The notes: a model not told the origin generated them from the sequence alone. 55,087 nt of DNA from Lachnospiraceae bacterium (GCA_028724245.1 JAQYDI010000129.1:1-55087), one strand, 5' to 3'. Positions 1 to 9,881 are shown, counted from the first letter of the stretch. Translations and numbers: made by a program.

Positions 1-2942
1 TGAAAAATCAGGCGGAAAAGGCGCGGGCCTATATCAAATATCATGATGAGCTCCGAATCTGTGATGTGAACGATTATCTGGCGGAGGCAGAAGAGAGCAG
101 GACACAGCTGTCTTCCCTGACAGAAAAACTGGGTATTTCACAGACGCAGCTGTCTGAGATCAGAGGTCAGGCAGACAGCGTGAAAGAACGCTATTCGCAG
201 TTGAGTGAGTCTTTTGTCAGCCTTGGTCGTGAACTGGAAGAGCTGCGCCGCAGTCAGGAGGAGGCAAAAGAGGCTTCCAGAGAGAAACGTTCCCGTATTG
301 CGGTTCTGGAGGAACAGATTTCTTCTCATCAGAGTCAGGCAGAACTGTATCGGAAGCAGGAAGGAACAGCTGAAGAAAAACAAAAGGCCGGTCAGGAAGA
401 GGAAAAACGGCTTTCTGACGAACTAAACCGTCTGGAACAGGAAGCAGAAGAAAAAGAGGCCGCATTTACAGATCTTCAGAGCCGGATCGCAGAAATTTCC
501 GAAAAACTGGAAGCTGCCAGACAAAGCAGAGAATCGAATCAGGAGAAAGAGACGGAACTGACCCGCAGGAAGTCGGAACTGTTGGTAAACCGTCAGAAAT
601 ATGATACCATGTCGGAACAGACCGGTCTGCGGGCGGCGGAATTAAACGGCAAGCTTCTGCAGGCCAGAAGTCAGGAGGCCGATGCAAAGTCGGAACTCAG
701 ACAGGGCAAAAAAACCATGAAGGAAATTCAGGAAGCTATTGCCCGCTGCAGGGAAGAGATTCAGGCGGAAAAGGAAAAAAGCGCTGAAGCAGAGCGTGAG
801 CTTGTCCGGGTGAGACAGGAAGCCGACGGGGCAAGAGCAGCTCTGCATCAGGCAAAGGCACGTTTTGATTCGGTTCAGAATCTGGCGGAGCGCTACGAGG
901 GATACGGAATGAGTATCCGCCGCCTTATGGAAAGCCGTTCCCGTTTTCCGGGGATCCACGGCGTTCTGGCGGATCTGATTCAGGTGGAAAAGCGTTATGA
1001 AACTGCCATTGAAACGGCTCTGGGCGGCGCTCTGCAGAATGTGGTTACGGATAATGAGCAGACGGCGAAGCTGTGTATTGAGCATCTGAAAAAGAACCGT
1101 CTGGGAAGAGCGACTTTTCTTCCTCTGACAACGGTGAAGCCCCGGGGGGGATTTCAGGAGACTTCTGCGCTGCAGCTGCCCGGCGTATGCGGTACAGCTG
1201 ATACGCTGGTACATACGAAGGATGCGTATCTGGATATTATCCGTTTCCTGCTGGGGCGGATCCTGGTGGTGGATACCATGGATCATGCGCTGGCAGTTGC
1301 TGCGCGCTACCGGTATTCTTTCCGTATTGTGACGCTGGAAGGCGAGTCCCTCAATGCAGGAGGTTCCATCAGCGGCGGTGCTTTCCGGAACAACAGCAAC
1401 CTTCTGGGACGCAGAAGGGAACTGGAGGAACTGGAGAATGCCGTGAAGCGTGCGCAGGCGACCTGCGAGAAGGCGGATACGGAAGTGGAGCTGAGACAGG
1501 CGGGAATAGAAGAAAGAGCCGGCGAACTGGCCCGTCTGAACGGACGGATGCAGGAGAAGCAGCTGGAATTCAGCCGGATCGAGATGACGCTGCGCCAGAA
1601 TATGGATCTGCTGGATGCGGCCAGGGATGAGATGAGCCATCTGGAAAAGGATGTGGAGGAACTGGTGCAGGAACAGACCCGTCTGGCAAAGGAACACGAG
1701 GAGGCCAGCCAGTCGGCGGCTGATCTGGAAAAATCCATTCAGGATGCGGAAGAGACAGCTGCCCGCCTTTCGGAGGAAGCTGCCGCTTATCGTCAGGAAC
1801 TGGATCAGTTGACGGAACAGAGGGTTTCCGGACAGGTTGCCCGCAGTACCATGCAGGAAAAAAAGGCACATCTTCAGTCGGATCTGAGCCGTGTCCGGGA
1901 GGAACAGGCGCAGACAGAAAAAGACCTGGAAGAACTTCGCAGACAGCAGGAGGAGATCCGGCAGTCGATTCTTGAGAAGGAGCAGCAGAAACAGCAGTGT
2001 GCGCAGGAGGTTTCTGTGCTGGAACAGAGAACTGTGTCTCTGGAGCAGGAAATCGGGGAAAAGAATGCCCGTCAGGAGAAAAATACGCAGCAGCAGCAGG
2101 AATTGTTCCGTAAGCAGGAGGGACTGTCCTCTGAGATTTCCACACTGGAGAAGGAATGCTTCCGTCTGGAGCATCAGAAGGAGCTTCTGGAGGATGGTCT
2201 GGAGCGGAAAGCGGCTTATCTGTGGGAGGAATACGAACTGACCCCTTCGGAGACGGAAAGCTACCGCATGGAAGAACCTCCGGTCCGGTCGGAACTGAAG
2301 AAACGGATTCAAAGTCTGAAGTCGGAAATCAGAGCGCTGGGCAGCATCAATACCAATGCGGTGGATGAATATGCCGAGCTGTCGAAGCGACTGGAATTCA
2401 TGCGTTCCCAGCATGAGGATCTGGTCCATGCCAGAGAGAACCTGCAGATTCTGATCGAGCAGCTCAATGACGGCATGCAGAAACAGTTTTCCGAGAAATT
2501 TCAGGAGATTCAGAAGGAATTTGACAAGGTATTCAAGGAACTGTTCGGCGGCGGTTACGGTACGCTGGAACTTTCTGAAGCAGAAAATATGCTGGAATCG
2601 GGTATCCTGATCCATGTACAGCCGCCGGGTAAAAAGCTGCAGAATATGATGCAGCTGTCAGGCGGGGAAAAAGCGCTGACTGCCATTTCTCTGCTGTTTG
2701 CTATCCAGAACCTGAAACCTTCGCCGTTCTGTATTCTGGATGAAATCGAAGCTGCGCTGGATGATGTGAATGTAGACCGTTTTGCGGCCTATTTGAATAA
2801 ATTAAAGAAAAATACGCAGTTTATTGTCATTACCCACAGGCGCGGTACCATGCTGATCGCGGATCAGCTGTACGGCATCACCATGCAGGAAAAAGGCGTT
2901 TCCAGTCTGGTATCTGTGGATCTGACGGACGCGGAGGAATAG
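1..2942 (+). CDS. smc: Chromosome segregation protein SMC (5'-truncated by window edge)
   Basis: This is the ATPase core of condensin, which compacts and segregates the chromosome together with ScpA and ScpB. The reading frame is open from base 3, and the GTG at 66 is internal, not the start. Visible parts are the end of the first coiled coil, a hinge domain (roughly residues 290-440 counted from base 66, with a Gly-rich GGSISGG stretch), the returning coiled coil rich in Glu, Gln and Arg, and the C-terminal ABC head. The head has the signature LSGGEKALTA and the Walker B region CILDEIEAALDD followed by the VITHRR switch region. The N-terminal Walker A half lies outside the window. The gene ends 12 bp before ftsY, matching the common Firmicute order rnc-smc-ftsY. 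Identity is secure. Confidence 0.97.
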   Translation, partial: KNQAEKARAYIKYHDELRICDVNDYLAEAEESRTQLSSLTEKLGISQTQLSEIRGQADSVKERYSQLSESFVSLGRELEELRRSQEEAKEASREKRSRIAVLEEQISSHQSQAELYRKQEGTAEEKQKAGQEEEKRLSDELNRLEQEAEEKEAAFTDLQSRIAEISEKLEAARQSRESNQEKETELTRRKSELLVNRQKYDTMSEQTGLRAAELNGKLLQARSQEADAKSELRQGKKTMKEIQEAIARCREEIQAEKEKSAEAERELVRVRQEADGARAALHQAKARFDSVQNLAERYEGYGMSIRRLMESRSRFPGIHGVLADLIQVEKRYETAIETALGGALQNVVTDNEQTAKLCIEHLKKNRLGRATFLPLTTVKPRGGFQETSALQLPGVCGTADTLVHTKDAYLDIIRFLLGRILVVDTMDHALAVAARYRYSFRIVTLEGESLNAGGSISGGAFRNNSNLLGRRRELEELENAVKRAQATCEKADTEVELRQAGIEERAGELARLNGRMQEKQLEFSRIEMTLRQNMDLLDAARDEMSHLEKDVEELVQEQTRLAKEHEEASQSAADLEKSIQDAEETAARLSEEAAAYRQELDQLTEQRVSGQVARSTMQEKKAHLQSDLSRVREEQAQTEKDLEELRRQQEEIRQSILEKEQQKQQCAQEVSVLEQRTVSLEQEIGEKNARQEKNTQQQQELFRKQEGLSSEISTLEKECFRLEHQKELLEDGLERKAAYLWEEYELTPSETESYRMEEPPVRSELKKRIQSLKSEIRALGSINTNAVDEYAELSKRLEFMRSQHEDLVHARENLQILIEQLNDGMQKQFSEKFQEIQKEFDKVFKELFGGGYGTLELSEAENMLESGILIHVQPPGKKLQNMMQLSGGEKALTAISLLFAIQNLKPSPFCILDEIEAALDDVNVDRFAAYLNKLKKNTQFIVITHRRGTMLIADQLYGITMQEKGVSSLVSVDLTDAEE

Positions 2943-2954
2943 AAAGGAGCGATT

Positions 2955-3896
2955 ATGGGATTTTTTGGTAAATTATTTAAGGGTCTGACCAAGGCAAGAG
3001 ACAACATCATGTCTGGTCTTGATCAGATTTTCAATGGTTTTTCCCAGATTGACGATGATTTTTATGAGGAAATTGAAGAGATTCTCGTCATGGCGGATCT
3101 GGGGATCAATACAGCTTCCGAGATTATCGAGAACCTGAAGGTAAAAGTAAAGGAACAGCACATCAAGGAGCCGGCAGAGTGCAAACAGCTGCTGGTGGAT
3201 ACGATCAAAGAGCAGATGGATCTGGGCGAAAACGCCTATGAATACGAACACCGCAAATCGGTGCTGCTGGTAGTCGGCGTAAACGGCGTGGGAAAAACCA
3301 CGACCATCGGAAAGCTGGCAGCTCAGTATCAGGGGCAGGGTAAAAAGGTGATTCTGGCAGCAGCGGATACATTCCGTGCGGCAGCGGTGGAACAGCTGGC
3401 AGAATGGGCCAGACGTGCCGGTGTGGATATGATCAGTCAGGGTGAAGGAGCCGATCCCGCCAGCGTGGTATACGATGCGGTACAGTCTGCCAGGGCAAAA
3501 CAGGCGGATATCCTGATCTGCGATACGGCGGGACGTCTTCATAACAAAAAGAATCTGATGGAGGAATTGAAGAAGATCAACCGTGTCATTGACAGGGAGT
3601 ATCCCGATGCCTACCGTGAAACGCTGGTGGTTCTGGACGGAACCACAGGTCAGAATGCCCTGGTACAGGCCAGACAGTTTAAGGAAGCAGTGGATATTTC
3701 AGGTATTATCCTGACCAAGATGGACGGAACCGCCAAGGGCGGTATTGCCGTTGCCATCCAGTCGGAGCTGGGTGTGCCGGTAAAATATATCGGTATCGGT
3801 GAGAAAATCGAAGATCTGCAGAAATTCAACCCGGACAGTTTTGTTAACGCCCTGTTTGACGTAAAGCGGGAAGATGAGGAAGAGGAAACGCTGTAG
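2955..3896 (+). CDS. ftsY: Signal recognition particle receptor FtsY
   Basis: This SRP-type GTPase docks ribosome-nascent chain-SRP complexes at the membrane for co-translational insertion. The 313 aa are almost only the N and G domains. There is no long acidic A domain at the N-terminus, as is usual in Gram-positives. The G1 loop is GVNGVGKTTT (about residue 113), followed by the DTFRAAA motif, DTAGR (G3), the TKMDGTAKGG G4 region and the closing GIGEKIEDLQKF segment that is typical of FtsY/Ffh. An AGGAG-like site (AAAGGAG) sits just upstream of the ATG. It is co-oriented with smc and probably in the same transcript. Confidence 0.97.
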   Translation: MGFFGKLFKGLTKARDNIMSGLDQIFNGFSQIDDDFYEEIEEILVMADLGINTASEIIENLKVKVKEQHIKEPAECKQLLVDTIKEQMDLGENAYEYEHRKSVLLVVGVNGVGKTTTIGKLAAQYQGQGKKVILAAADTFRAAAVEQLAEWARRAGVDMISQGEGADPASVVYDAVQSARAKQADILICDTAGRLHNKKNLMEELKKINRVIDREYPDAYRETLVVLDGTTGQNALVQARQFKEAVDISGIILTKMDGTAKGGIAVAIQSELGVPVKYIGIGEKIEDLQKFNPDSFVNALFDVKREDEEEETL

Positions 3897-3922
3897 AATC
3901 AGGAGAAAACAGGGATTCTTCA

Positions 3923-5206
3923 GTGAAAGAACAGATGAAAGAAGGAAATGTGAAGGAAATGATGGAAGAACAGAAAGAATTACTGACAATGGAACGTTTT
4001 GAAGAAGCTACGGATATCGTTTCACAGGTTACAAACGAGACAAAGCTTCTGTACAGTACCTATTTTTCTCAGATGACAGGGAACAAGGTTTATCTGAAAC
4101 CGGAGAATATGCAGACTACCGGTTCCTATAAGATCCGCGGTTCCTATTATAAGATCAGTACACTGCCCGAAGAGCAGCGGGCAAAGGGACTGATTGCGGC
4201 ATCTGCAGGCAATCATGCGCAGGGCGTTGCCTATGCTGCCATGCATTACGGCTGCAAAGCAACTATCGTAATGCCTCAGAATACCCCTCTGCTGAAGGTA
4301 AACCGTACAAAAGAATACGGTGCGGAGGTGATTCTCTATGGAAAGGATTACGATGAGGCCTGCGCTCATGCACTGGAGCTGGCAGAGGAACATGGGTATA
4401 CATTTATCCATCCCTTTGATGACGCGGCAGTTATCACCGGTCAAGGAACCATCGCCATGGAAATCATCAAGGAGCTGCCCACTGTGGAATATGTACTGGT
4501 ACCCATCGGCGGCGGCGGACTGGCAGCAGGTGTGTCAAAACTGCTGAAATTATTCAATCCCAATATTCACATTATCGGCGTGGAACCCGCCAATGCGGCA
4601 TGTATGAAGGCTTCTATTGAGGCCGGGGAAATCGTGACTCTGCCCAGCGCCAATACCATCGCCGACGGTACCGCAGTGCGTACGCCGGGTAAGCTGAATT
4701 ACGAGATCGTAAAGGATAATGTGGATGAGATCATTACCATTGCGGATGAAGAGCTGATCGTGGCTTTCCTGGATCTGATGGAAAATCACAAGATCGTTGC
4801 GGAGAATTCAGGTCTGCTGACGATTGCTGCTCTGCGCCATCTTGATATCAAAAACAAGAAGGTGGTATCGGTAATCAGCGGCGGCAATATGGATGTGATC
4901 ACCATGTCTTCTATTGTACAGCATGGTCTGGTAGAGCGCGGACGTATTTTCACTGTTTCCGTACTGCTGCCGGATACGCCCGGTCAGCTGGTCAGTGTGG
5001 CTTCTACTATTGCCGAGGCACAGGGCAACGTTGTCAAGCTGGAACATAACCAGTTCGTCAGCGTAAACCGTATGGCGGCCGTGGAACTGCGTGTGACAAT
5101 TGAAGCATTCGGAAAAGAACACAGAGACGAAATCGTCCACAAACTGGCAGAAGCAGGTTTCCGACCGAGACTTGTCAGTTCCAAGGGACAGATTTCACTG
5201 AATTAA
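3923..5206 (+). CDS. ilvA: Threonine ammonia-lyase (threonine dehydratase) with C-terminal ACT-like domain
   Basis: This PLP enzyme deaminates threonine to 2-oxobutanoate, for isoleucine synthesis or catabolic energy gain. The PLP-binding lysine lies in TGSYKIRGS, the phosphate-binding loop is the Gly-rich GGGGLAAG, and the substrate loop SAGNHAQG is present. After the roughly 320-residue catalytic fold comes an ACT-like domain (from about SVLLPDTPGQLVSVAS). This is the length class of about 400-430 aa that lies between catabolic TdcB and the longer biosynthetic IlvA, so the symbol is uncertain (ilvA or tdcB). The start is also uncertain: GTG 3923, ATG 3935, GTG 3950 and ATG 3959/3962 are all in frame, and AGGAG at 3901 is far from each. 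The catalytic homology begins near residue 20. Confidence 0.93.
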   Translation: MKEQMKEGNVKEMMEEQKELLTMERFEEATDIVSQVTNETKLLYSTYFSQMTGNKVYLKPENMQTTGSYKIRGSYYKISTLPEEQRAKGLIAASAGNHAQGVAYAAMHYGCKATIVMPQNTPLLKVNRTKEYGAEVILYGKDYDEACAHALELAEEHGYTFIHPFDDAAVITGQGTIAMEIIKELPTVEYVLVPIGGGGLAAGVSKLLKLFNPNIHIIGVEPANAACMKASIEAGEIVTLPSANTIADGTAVRTPGKLNYEIVKDNVDEIITIADEELIVAFLDLMENHKIVAENSGLLTIAALRHLDIKNKKVVSVISGGNMDVITMSSIVQHGLVERGRIFTVSVLLPDTPGQLVSVASTIAEAQGNVVKLEHNQFVSVNRMAAVELRVTIEAFGKEHRDEIVHKLAEAGFRPRLVSSKGQISLN

Positions 5207-5225
5207 TGATTTCAGAAGGAGAATC

Positions 5226-5912
5226 ATGGCAAAAAACAGAATTTTATTAGTTGATGATGAGCCCCGTCTCAGAAAGATGGTAAAGGACTTTCTGAAACGG
5301 GCGGATTATGATGTGGTAGAAGCGGAGAATGGAAAGCGGGCACTGGAAATGTTTTTTTCCGACAGCAGTATCGATCTGATTATTCTTGACGTCATGATGC
5401 CGGAAATGGATGGCTGGGAAGTCTGCCGGACGATCCGCAAGGAATCCAATGTGCCGATCATTATGCTGACAGCCAAAGGCGGTGAAGGCGATGAGCTGCA
5501 GGGATTTGATCTGGGGGCGGATGAGTATATTTCCAAACCTTTCAGCAATAAGATTCTTGTGGCACGGGTGGGCGCAATTCTGCGCCGCACCGGCGAAACC
5601 GGCAGTGAGGAACTGGAAGCGGGCGGAATCCGCGTTGACAAGATTGCACATCAGGTATTTGTGGATGGAAGGGAAATCGAACTCAGCTTCAAGGAATTTG
5701 AACTGCTGTGCTATTTTATTGAAAATAAAGGCGTGGCGCTGTCGAGAGAACGGATTCTGAACAATGTGTGGAATTACGATTATTACGGGGATGCCCGTAC
5801 CATAGATACCCATGTAAAAAAACTGAGAAGCAAGCTGGGAGACCGGGGCGACTGCATTGTTACGATCCGGGGCATGGGATATAAATTCGATCCTGCAGAA
5901 GGGGATAAATGA
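5226..5912 (+). CDS. Two-component response regulator, OmpR/PhoB family
   Basis: This is a DNA-binding response regulator of 228 aa. The N-terminal receiver has the acidic pair DD at 10-11, the phospho-acceptor Asp55 in LIILDVMMP, the switch Thr in MLTAK and the conserved Lys in YISKPF. The C-terminal winged helix ends with the typical DARTIDTHVKKLRSKLG recognition region and IRGMGYKF. AGAAGGAG precedes the ATG by a normal distance. It overlaps the next gene, a histidine kinase, by 4 bp (ATGA), so the two are translationally coupled and form a cognate pair. The stimulus and the target genes cannot be read from the sequence. Confidence 0.95.
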   Translation: MAKNRILLVDDEPRLRKMVKDFLKRADYDVVEAENGKRALEMFFSDSSIDLIILDVMMPEMDGWEVCRTIRKESNVPIIMLTAKGGEGDELQGFDLGADEYISKPFSNKILVARVGAILRRTGETGSEELEAGGIRVDKIAHQVFVDGREIELSFKEFELLCYFIENKGVALSRERILNNVWNYDYYGDARTIDTHVKKLRSKLGDRGDCIVTIRGMGYKFDPAEGDK

Positions 5913-7507
5913 TGCGCACTGCAGATGATACCAACAATTCAGAAAGAAAGCACATGATGCGGGCTTCCTATATGAAGCAGTCTCTGCGTGTGAAATTTAC
6001 CCTGCTGTTTATTCTTGTCATGGTGGCTGCTACAGGTATCAGTATTCTGCTGAATCTGTATTTTCTGGAAGATTATTATCTGGAAAATAAAAAAGATGCC
6101 GTGGCGGAGGAAATTTCCGAGATCAACCGTGTTATGAATCAGTATCAGTTTACGGGAAGCAGCAGGGATATGAGCGACGAACTGACATCGGAACTGTCGC
6201 AGATTCTGACAGAATGCTGGAGCAAATACAATATCAGCGCAGTGCTTGTCGGAACGGATGATGTGGTGCTGTTTCGTTCCTCTTCCGAGATGGTCGATCT
6301 GCAGCGCCGGCTGGGACAGTATATTTTCAGCGATAATATGGATATCCGGAAAATATACGGGAATTCCAGCTACCAGATCGTTATCATGAAAGAGAGTCAT
6401 TCCAATGCGCGGTATATGGATGCCTTCGGTTTTCTGGAATCAGGCTGTGGTTTTCTGCTCAGTACACCGGTGGAGAGTATCCGGGAAAGCGCTTCTATTT
6501 CCAACAAGTTTTTTGTGCTGACGGGCGTGTCGGTGGCTCTTTTTGCCGGAATGTATATCTTTTTTATCATGAAGCGTATGACAAGACCGATTCTGGAGCT
6601 GACAACCATTGCAAACCGTATGGCAAAGCAGGATTTTCATGTACGGTATCAGGGGGATTCACAGGATGAAGTGGGGCTTCTGGGAAACAGTATGAATTAT
6701 CTTGCGTCGGAACTGGAAAAGACGATTACGGAGCTGAAAGCGGCCAATGAGCAGCTGCAGAAGGATATCGAGGAAAAAATTCAGATTGACGATATGCGGA
6801 AGGAATTTCTTTCCAATGTGTCCCATGAACTGAAAACACCTATTGCGATTATTCAGGGCTATGCGGAAGGGCTTCATGACTGTGTCAACGATGATCCGGA
6901 AAGCCGGGAATTTTACTGTGATGTCATCATGGATGAGGCAGCCAAGATGAATCAGATGGTTCAGAAGCTGCTGAACCTGAATCATCTGGAGTTTGGCAGT
7001 CACACCTGCGAGATAACAGAATTTGATTTATCTGAAATGATTCACGGGATGGTGGATTCCACGCGTATTCTGCTGCAGCAGAAGGAAGGAACCATGGAAT
7101 ATCGCGAGAATGACCGCAGTATGATGGTTCTGGGTGATGAATTCATGATTGAGGAAGTGCTGAAAAACTACATCAGCAATGCCTGCAATCATCTGGACGG
7201 AGAACGGAAGGTTCTGATTTCGGCGGATGACAGCAGGGACAACCGGATCCGTGTCAGTGTATACAATACAGGGGAGCATATTCCCCGGGAATCACTGGAT
7301 AAGGTATGGATCAAGTTTTATAAGGTAGATAAGGCGAGAACCCGGGAATACGGCGGAAGCGGTATCGGACTGTCTATTGTAAAAGCTATTATGGATCAGC
7401 ACGGATGTCCCTATGGCGTGGAGAATACCACCGGCGGCGTTGTATTCTGGTTTGAACTGAACCGGGCACCGGCAGATGCGGGTGCGGATCCGGGCAATAA
7501 CCTGTAA
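5909..7507 (+). CDS. Membrane sensor histidine kinase (HAMP, HisKA, HATPase)
   Basis: This 532 aa protein is the partner of the OmpR-type regulator just upstream. Two membrane segments (about residues 28-50 and 200-220) flank an extracytoplasmic sensor domain of about 150 aa with no motif I recognise. A HAMP linker follows (KRMTRPILELT), then a short coiled coil. The HisKA phospho-acceptor is His306 in SHELKTPIAII. The HATPase part shows the N box (NYISNACNH) and the G2 box YGGSGIGLSIVKAI. The first codons may be an extended N-terminus, because an ATG at 5954 is also in frame. The ligand is unknown. Confidence 0.94.
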   Translation: MMRTADDTNNSERKHMMRASYMKQSLRVKFTLLFILVMVAATGISILLNLYFLEDYYLENKKDAVAEEISEINRVMNQYQFTGSSRDMSDELTSELSQILTECWSKYNISAVLVGTDDVVLFRSSSEMVDLQRRLGQYIFSDNMDIRKIYGNSSYQIVIMKESHSNARYMDAFGFLESGCGFLLSTPVESIRESASISNKFFVLTGVSVALFAGMYIFFIMKRMTRPILELTTIANRMAKQDFHVRYQGDSQDEVGLLGNSMNYLASELEKTITELKAANEQLQKDIEEKIQIDDMRKEFLSNVSHELKTPIAIIQGYAEGLHDCVNDDPESREFYCDVIMDEAAKMNQMVQKLLNLNHLEFGSHTCEITEFDLSEMIHGMVDSTRILLQQKEGTMEYRENDRSMMVLGDEFMIEEVLKNYISNACNHLDGERKVLISADDSRDNRIRVSVYNTGEHIPRESLDKVWIKFYKVDKARTREYGGSGIGLSIVKAIMDQHGCPYGVENTTGGVVFWFELNRAPADAGADPGNNL

Positions 7508-7557
7508 GTGTAAACCGCATCATTACAGAGACAAATCGGTCCACCATGGATTTCGGG

Positions 7558-7586
7558 TTGTTTATCAGGAAGTCCTGTGATAGAAT
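7558..7586 (+). promoter_or_regulatory. Sigma-A-type promoter for hisHF
   Basis: TTGTTT at 7558-7563 and TAGAAT at 7581-7586 are separated by 17 nt. This gives a leader of about 110 nt before hisH. It is in the 195-nt gap after the histidine kinase, so hisHF probably has its own transcript. Confidence 0.55.
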
Positions 7587-7616
7587 AGTGCTGTCCGGAG
7601 AACAACCGGCCGGATG

Positions 7617-7650
7617 ATCTGAATCTGTTCTGTCCGGGGCAGATTCAGAT
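7617..7650 (+). promoter_or_regulatory. Leader hairpin upstream of hisH
   Basis: Perfect 11-bp inverted repeat: ATCTGAATCTG (7617-7627) pairs with CAGATTCAGAT (7640-7650), with a 12-nt loop. It lies about 50 nt before the hisH start, downstream of the predicted promoter. It is followed by ACAAAAG with no U-run, so it is more likely a leader structure than a terminator. Confidence 0.4.
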
Positions 7651-7702
7651 ACAAAAGTTCCATCAGGAACGGAAGGGAAATAATATAAAGAAGGATATAC
7701 AT

Positions 7703-8308
7703 ATGATTGCGATTATTGACTATGATGCAGGTAACCTGAAAAGCGTGGAGAAAGCGCTGCTTTCTCTGGGTGAGGAGACTGTGATCACCAGAGATCCTGA
7801 AGTAATCAGAGGTGCGGATAAGGCGATTCTTCCCGGTGTGGGAGCATTCGGCGATGCCATGCAGAACCTTAGAAATTTCGGTCTGGTTGATGTGATCAGA
7901 GAATTTGCCGCCAGCGGGAAGCCATTCCTTGGCATCTGCCTCGGACTGCAGCTGCTGTTTGAACGCAGCGAAGAAAGTCCCGGAGCAGAGGGACTGGGAA
8001 TCCTGAAGGGTGATATTCTGAGAATCCCCCCCTGTGAGGGACTGAAGATACCCCATATGGGCTGGAATTCCCTTAAAATCCGGGAAGGTGCCCGCCTGTT
8101 TCAGGGGATTCCTCAGGATACCTATGTTTATTTTGTGCATTCCTATTATTTAAAAGCAGCAGATGAGAATGTTGTAGCGGCAACGACGGAGTACAGCACC
8201 CTGATTCATGCATCTGTGGAAAGCGGTAATGTTTTTGCCTGCCAGTTCCACCCGGAAAAAAGCAGTACGGCAGGGCTTCAGATTCTGAAGAATTTTGCAG
8301 CGCTGTAG
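7703..8308 (+). CDS. hisH: Imidazole glycerol phosphate synthase, glutamine amidotransferase subunit HisH
   Basis: This subunit hydrolyses glutamine and passes ammonia to HisF in the fifth step of histidine synthesis. At 201 aa it is the standard length. The class I amidotransferase nucleophile Cys is in [12 protein letters not shown], and the catalytic His and Glu are in CQFHPEKSS near the C-terminus. The [10 protein letters not shown] start is typical of HisH. hisF follows after 32 bp. The other his genes, including the usually intervening hisA, are not in the window. Confidence 0.96.
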   Translation: MIAIIDYDAGNLKSVEKALLSLGEETVITRDPEVIRGADKAILPGVGAFGDAMQNLRNFGLVDVIREFAASGKPFLGICLGLQLLFERSEESPGAEGLGILKGDILRIPPCEGLKIPHMGWNSLKIREGARLFQGIPQDTYVYFVHSYYLKAADENVVAATTEYSTLIHASVESGNVFACQFHPEKSSTAGLQILKNFAAL

Positions 8309-8340
8309 ATTATCATTTTAGGATTACCGGAGGTAAAAAC

Positions 8341-9102
8341 ATGTTTACGAAAAGAATTATTCCCTGTCTGGATGTGAACAACGGAAGAGTGGTAAAAGGG
8401 GTTAATTTTGTTAATTTAAAGGATGCAGGAGACCCGGTGGAGGTTGCAGCCGAATATGACCGCGCCGGCGCTGATGAACTGGTTTTTCTGGATATCACAG
8501 CTTCTTCTGATGCGCGCAAAACGGTTGTGGATATGGTCAGACGGGTGGCTGAAAAGGTTTTTATTCCTTTTACAGTGGGCGGCGGTATCCGTACGGTGGA
8601 TGATTTCAGAGAGATTCTCCGTGAGGGTGCCGATAAGATTTCCGTGAATTCTGCGGCGATCAATAACCCCCATCTGATCAGTGAAGCGGCTGACAAGTTC
8701 GGAAGCCAGTGTGTGGTGGTTGCCATTGATGCAAAACGCAGAGCGGACGGCACAGGCTGGAATATTTACAAAAACGGAGGCCGCATTGATACGGGTATTG
8801 ACGCTGTGGAATGGGCAGAGAGAGTTCACGAGCTGGGCTGCGGTGAGATTCTGCTGACCAGTATGGACTGCGACGGGGTAAAGAAAGGGTACGATATTGA
8901 ACTGACGCGTACCATCGCTTCTGCAGTTCCCATTCCTGTCATTGCCTCGGGCGGTGCCGGAGCGAAGGAACATTTTTACGATGCCCTCACAGAAGGAAAG
9001 GCTGATGCGGCTCTGGCGGCATCGCTGTTCCACTATAAGGAGCTGGAGATACTGGATCTGAAACAGTATCTGGCGGATAGAGGGCTTTCCATGCGCCTGT
9101 AG
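8341..9102 (+). CDS. hisF: Imidazole glycerol phosphate synthase, cyclase subunit HisF
   Basis: This (beta/alpha)8 barrel uses ammonia from HisH to convert PRFAR into imidazole glycerol phosphate and AICAR. The N-terminal [15 protein letters not shown] motif contains the catalytic Asp11, and [14 protein letters not shown] contains the second catalytic Asp (residue 130 region). Both phosphate-binding half-barrel sites (GGGIRT and ASGGAGA) are present. The 253 aa length is normal. The ATG is preceded by CCGGAGG, giving a good start. It forms the IGP synthase pair with hisH. Confidence 0.97.
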   Translation: MFTKRIIPCLDVNNGRVVKGVNFVNLKDAGDPVEVAAEYDRAGADELVFLDITASSDARKTVVDMVRRVAEKVFIPFTVGGGIRTVDDFREILREGADKISVNSAAINNPHLISEAADKFGSQCVVVAIDAKRRADGTGWNIYKNGGRIDTGIDAVEWAERVHELGCGEILLTSMDCDGVKKGYDIELTRTIASAVPIPVIASGGAGAKEHFYDALTEGKADAALAASLFHYKELEILDLKQYLADRGLSMRL

Positions 9103-9106
9103 GTGT

Positions 9107-9140
9107 ATGGGATTCAGAAAAAGGTTATGGGATTCAGAAA
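9107..9140 (+). repeat. Short tandem duplication upstream of ung
   Basis: ATGGGATTCAGAAA occurs at 9107-9120 and again at 9127-9140 (period 20). The first copy supplies a spurious in-frame ATG 17 codons before the likely ung start at 9158. Confidence 0.7.
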
Positions 9141-9157
9141 GAAGAGGAGAGGGTTAT

Positions 9158-9832
9158 ATGGCTGCAATCAGCAATGACTGGCTGGTCCCCCTGAGCGGGG
9201 AGTTTAAGAAGCCCTACTATAAGGAACTGTATTATAAAGTCCGGGAGGAATATCAGCATTATCAGATTTTTCCGGATGCCAATGACATTTTCAATGCATT
9301 TGATTTTACGCCTCTTTCCAAAGTGAAAGTGGTGATTCTGGGGCAGGATCCCTACCACAATAACGGTCAGGCACATGGCCTGAGTTTTTCCGTGAAACCG
9401 GAGGTGGAGATTCCTCCGTCACTGGTTAATATTTATCAGGAGCTGCATGATGATCTGGGCTGTTATATTCCCAATAATGGCTATCTGAAAAAGTGGGCGG
9501 ATCAGGGTGTACTTCTGCTGAATACGGTGCTGACGGTCCGGGCACATAATGCCAATTCCCACAGGGGGATCGGTTGGGAGCAGTTTACGGATGCGGCCAT
9601 CCGGGCGGTGAACGATCTGGATCGTCCTGTTGTTTTCATGCTCTGGGGCAGACCGGCGCAGAGTAAAAAAGCGCTGCTGAATAACCCTCAGCACCTGATT
9701 CTGGAGGCACCCCATCCCAGTCCGCTTTCTGCTTACCGGGGCTTTTTCGGCTGCCGTCATTTCAGTCAGGCCAATGCTTTTCTGGAGGCGCATCAGATCA
9801 GCCCCATTGACTGGCAGATCGAGAATGTATAG
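9158..9832 (+). CDS. ung: Uracil-DNA glycosylase (family 1)
   Basis: It excises uracil from DNA to start base excision repair. The water-activating motif GQDPYHNNGQAHG places the catalytic Asp at residue 64, and the HPSPLS motif carries the catalytic His (about 186). Both match family-1 UNG spacing. The start at 9158 was chosen because GAGGAGAGG (from 9144) sits 5 nt upstream. The longer frame from 9107 only adds codons from a duplicated leader. This gives 224 aa, normal for the family. It lies 55 bp after hisF. Confidence 0.96.
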   Translation: MAAISNDWLVPLSGEFKKPYYKELYYKVREEYQHYQIFPDANDIFNAFDFTPLSKVKVVILGQDPYHNNGQAHGLSFSVKPEVEIPPSLVNIYQELHDDLGCYIPNNGYLKKWADQGVLLLNTVLTVRAHNANSHRGIGWEQFTDAAIRAVNDLDRPVVFMLWGRPAQSKKALLNNPQHLILEAPHPSPLSAYRGFFGCRHFSQANAFLEAHQISPIDWQIENV

Positions 9833-9881
9833 CGGTTTTCCGAAAGTGATTTTTTAGAAGCAAATTGTAAAGGAGAGACTT

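Noticed and set aside
642..2615. Long - strand open frame (657 codons) opposite smc
   Set aside because: Leu/Gln/Phe-rich shadow of the coiled-coil gene. The + strand frame has clear SMC domains.
9107..9157. Longer N-terminus of uracil-DNA glycosylase
   Set aside because: Made of a duplicated leader sequence; the SD at 9144-9152 supports the start at 9158.
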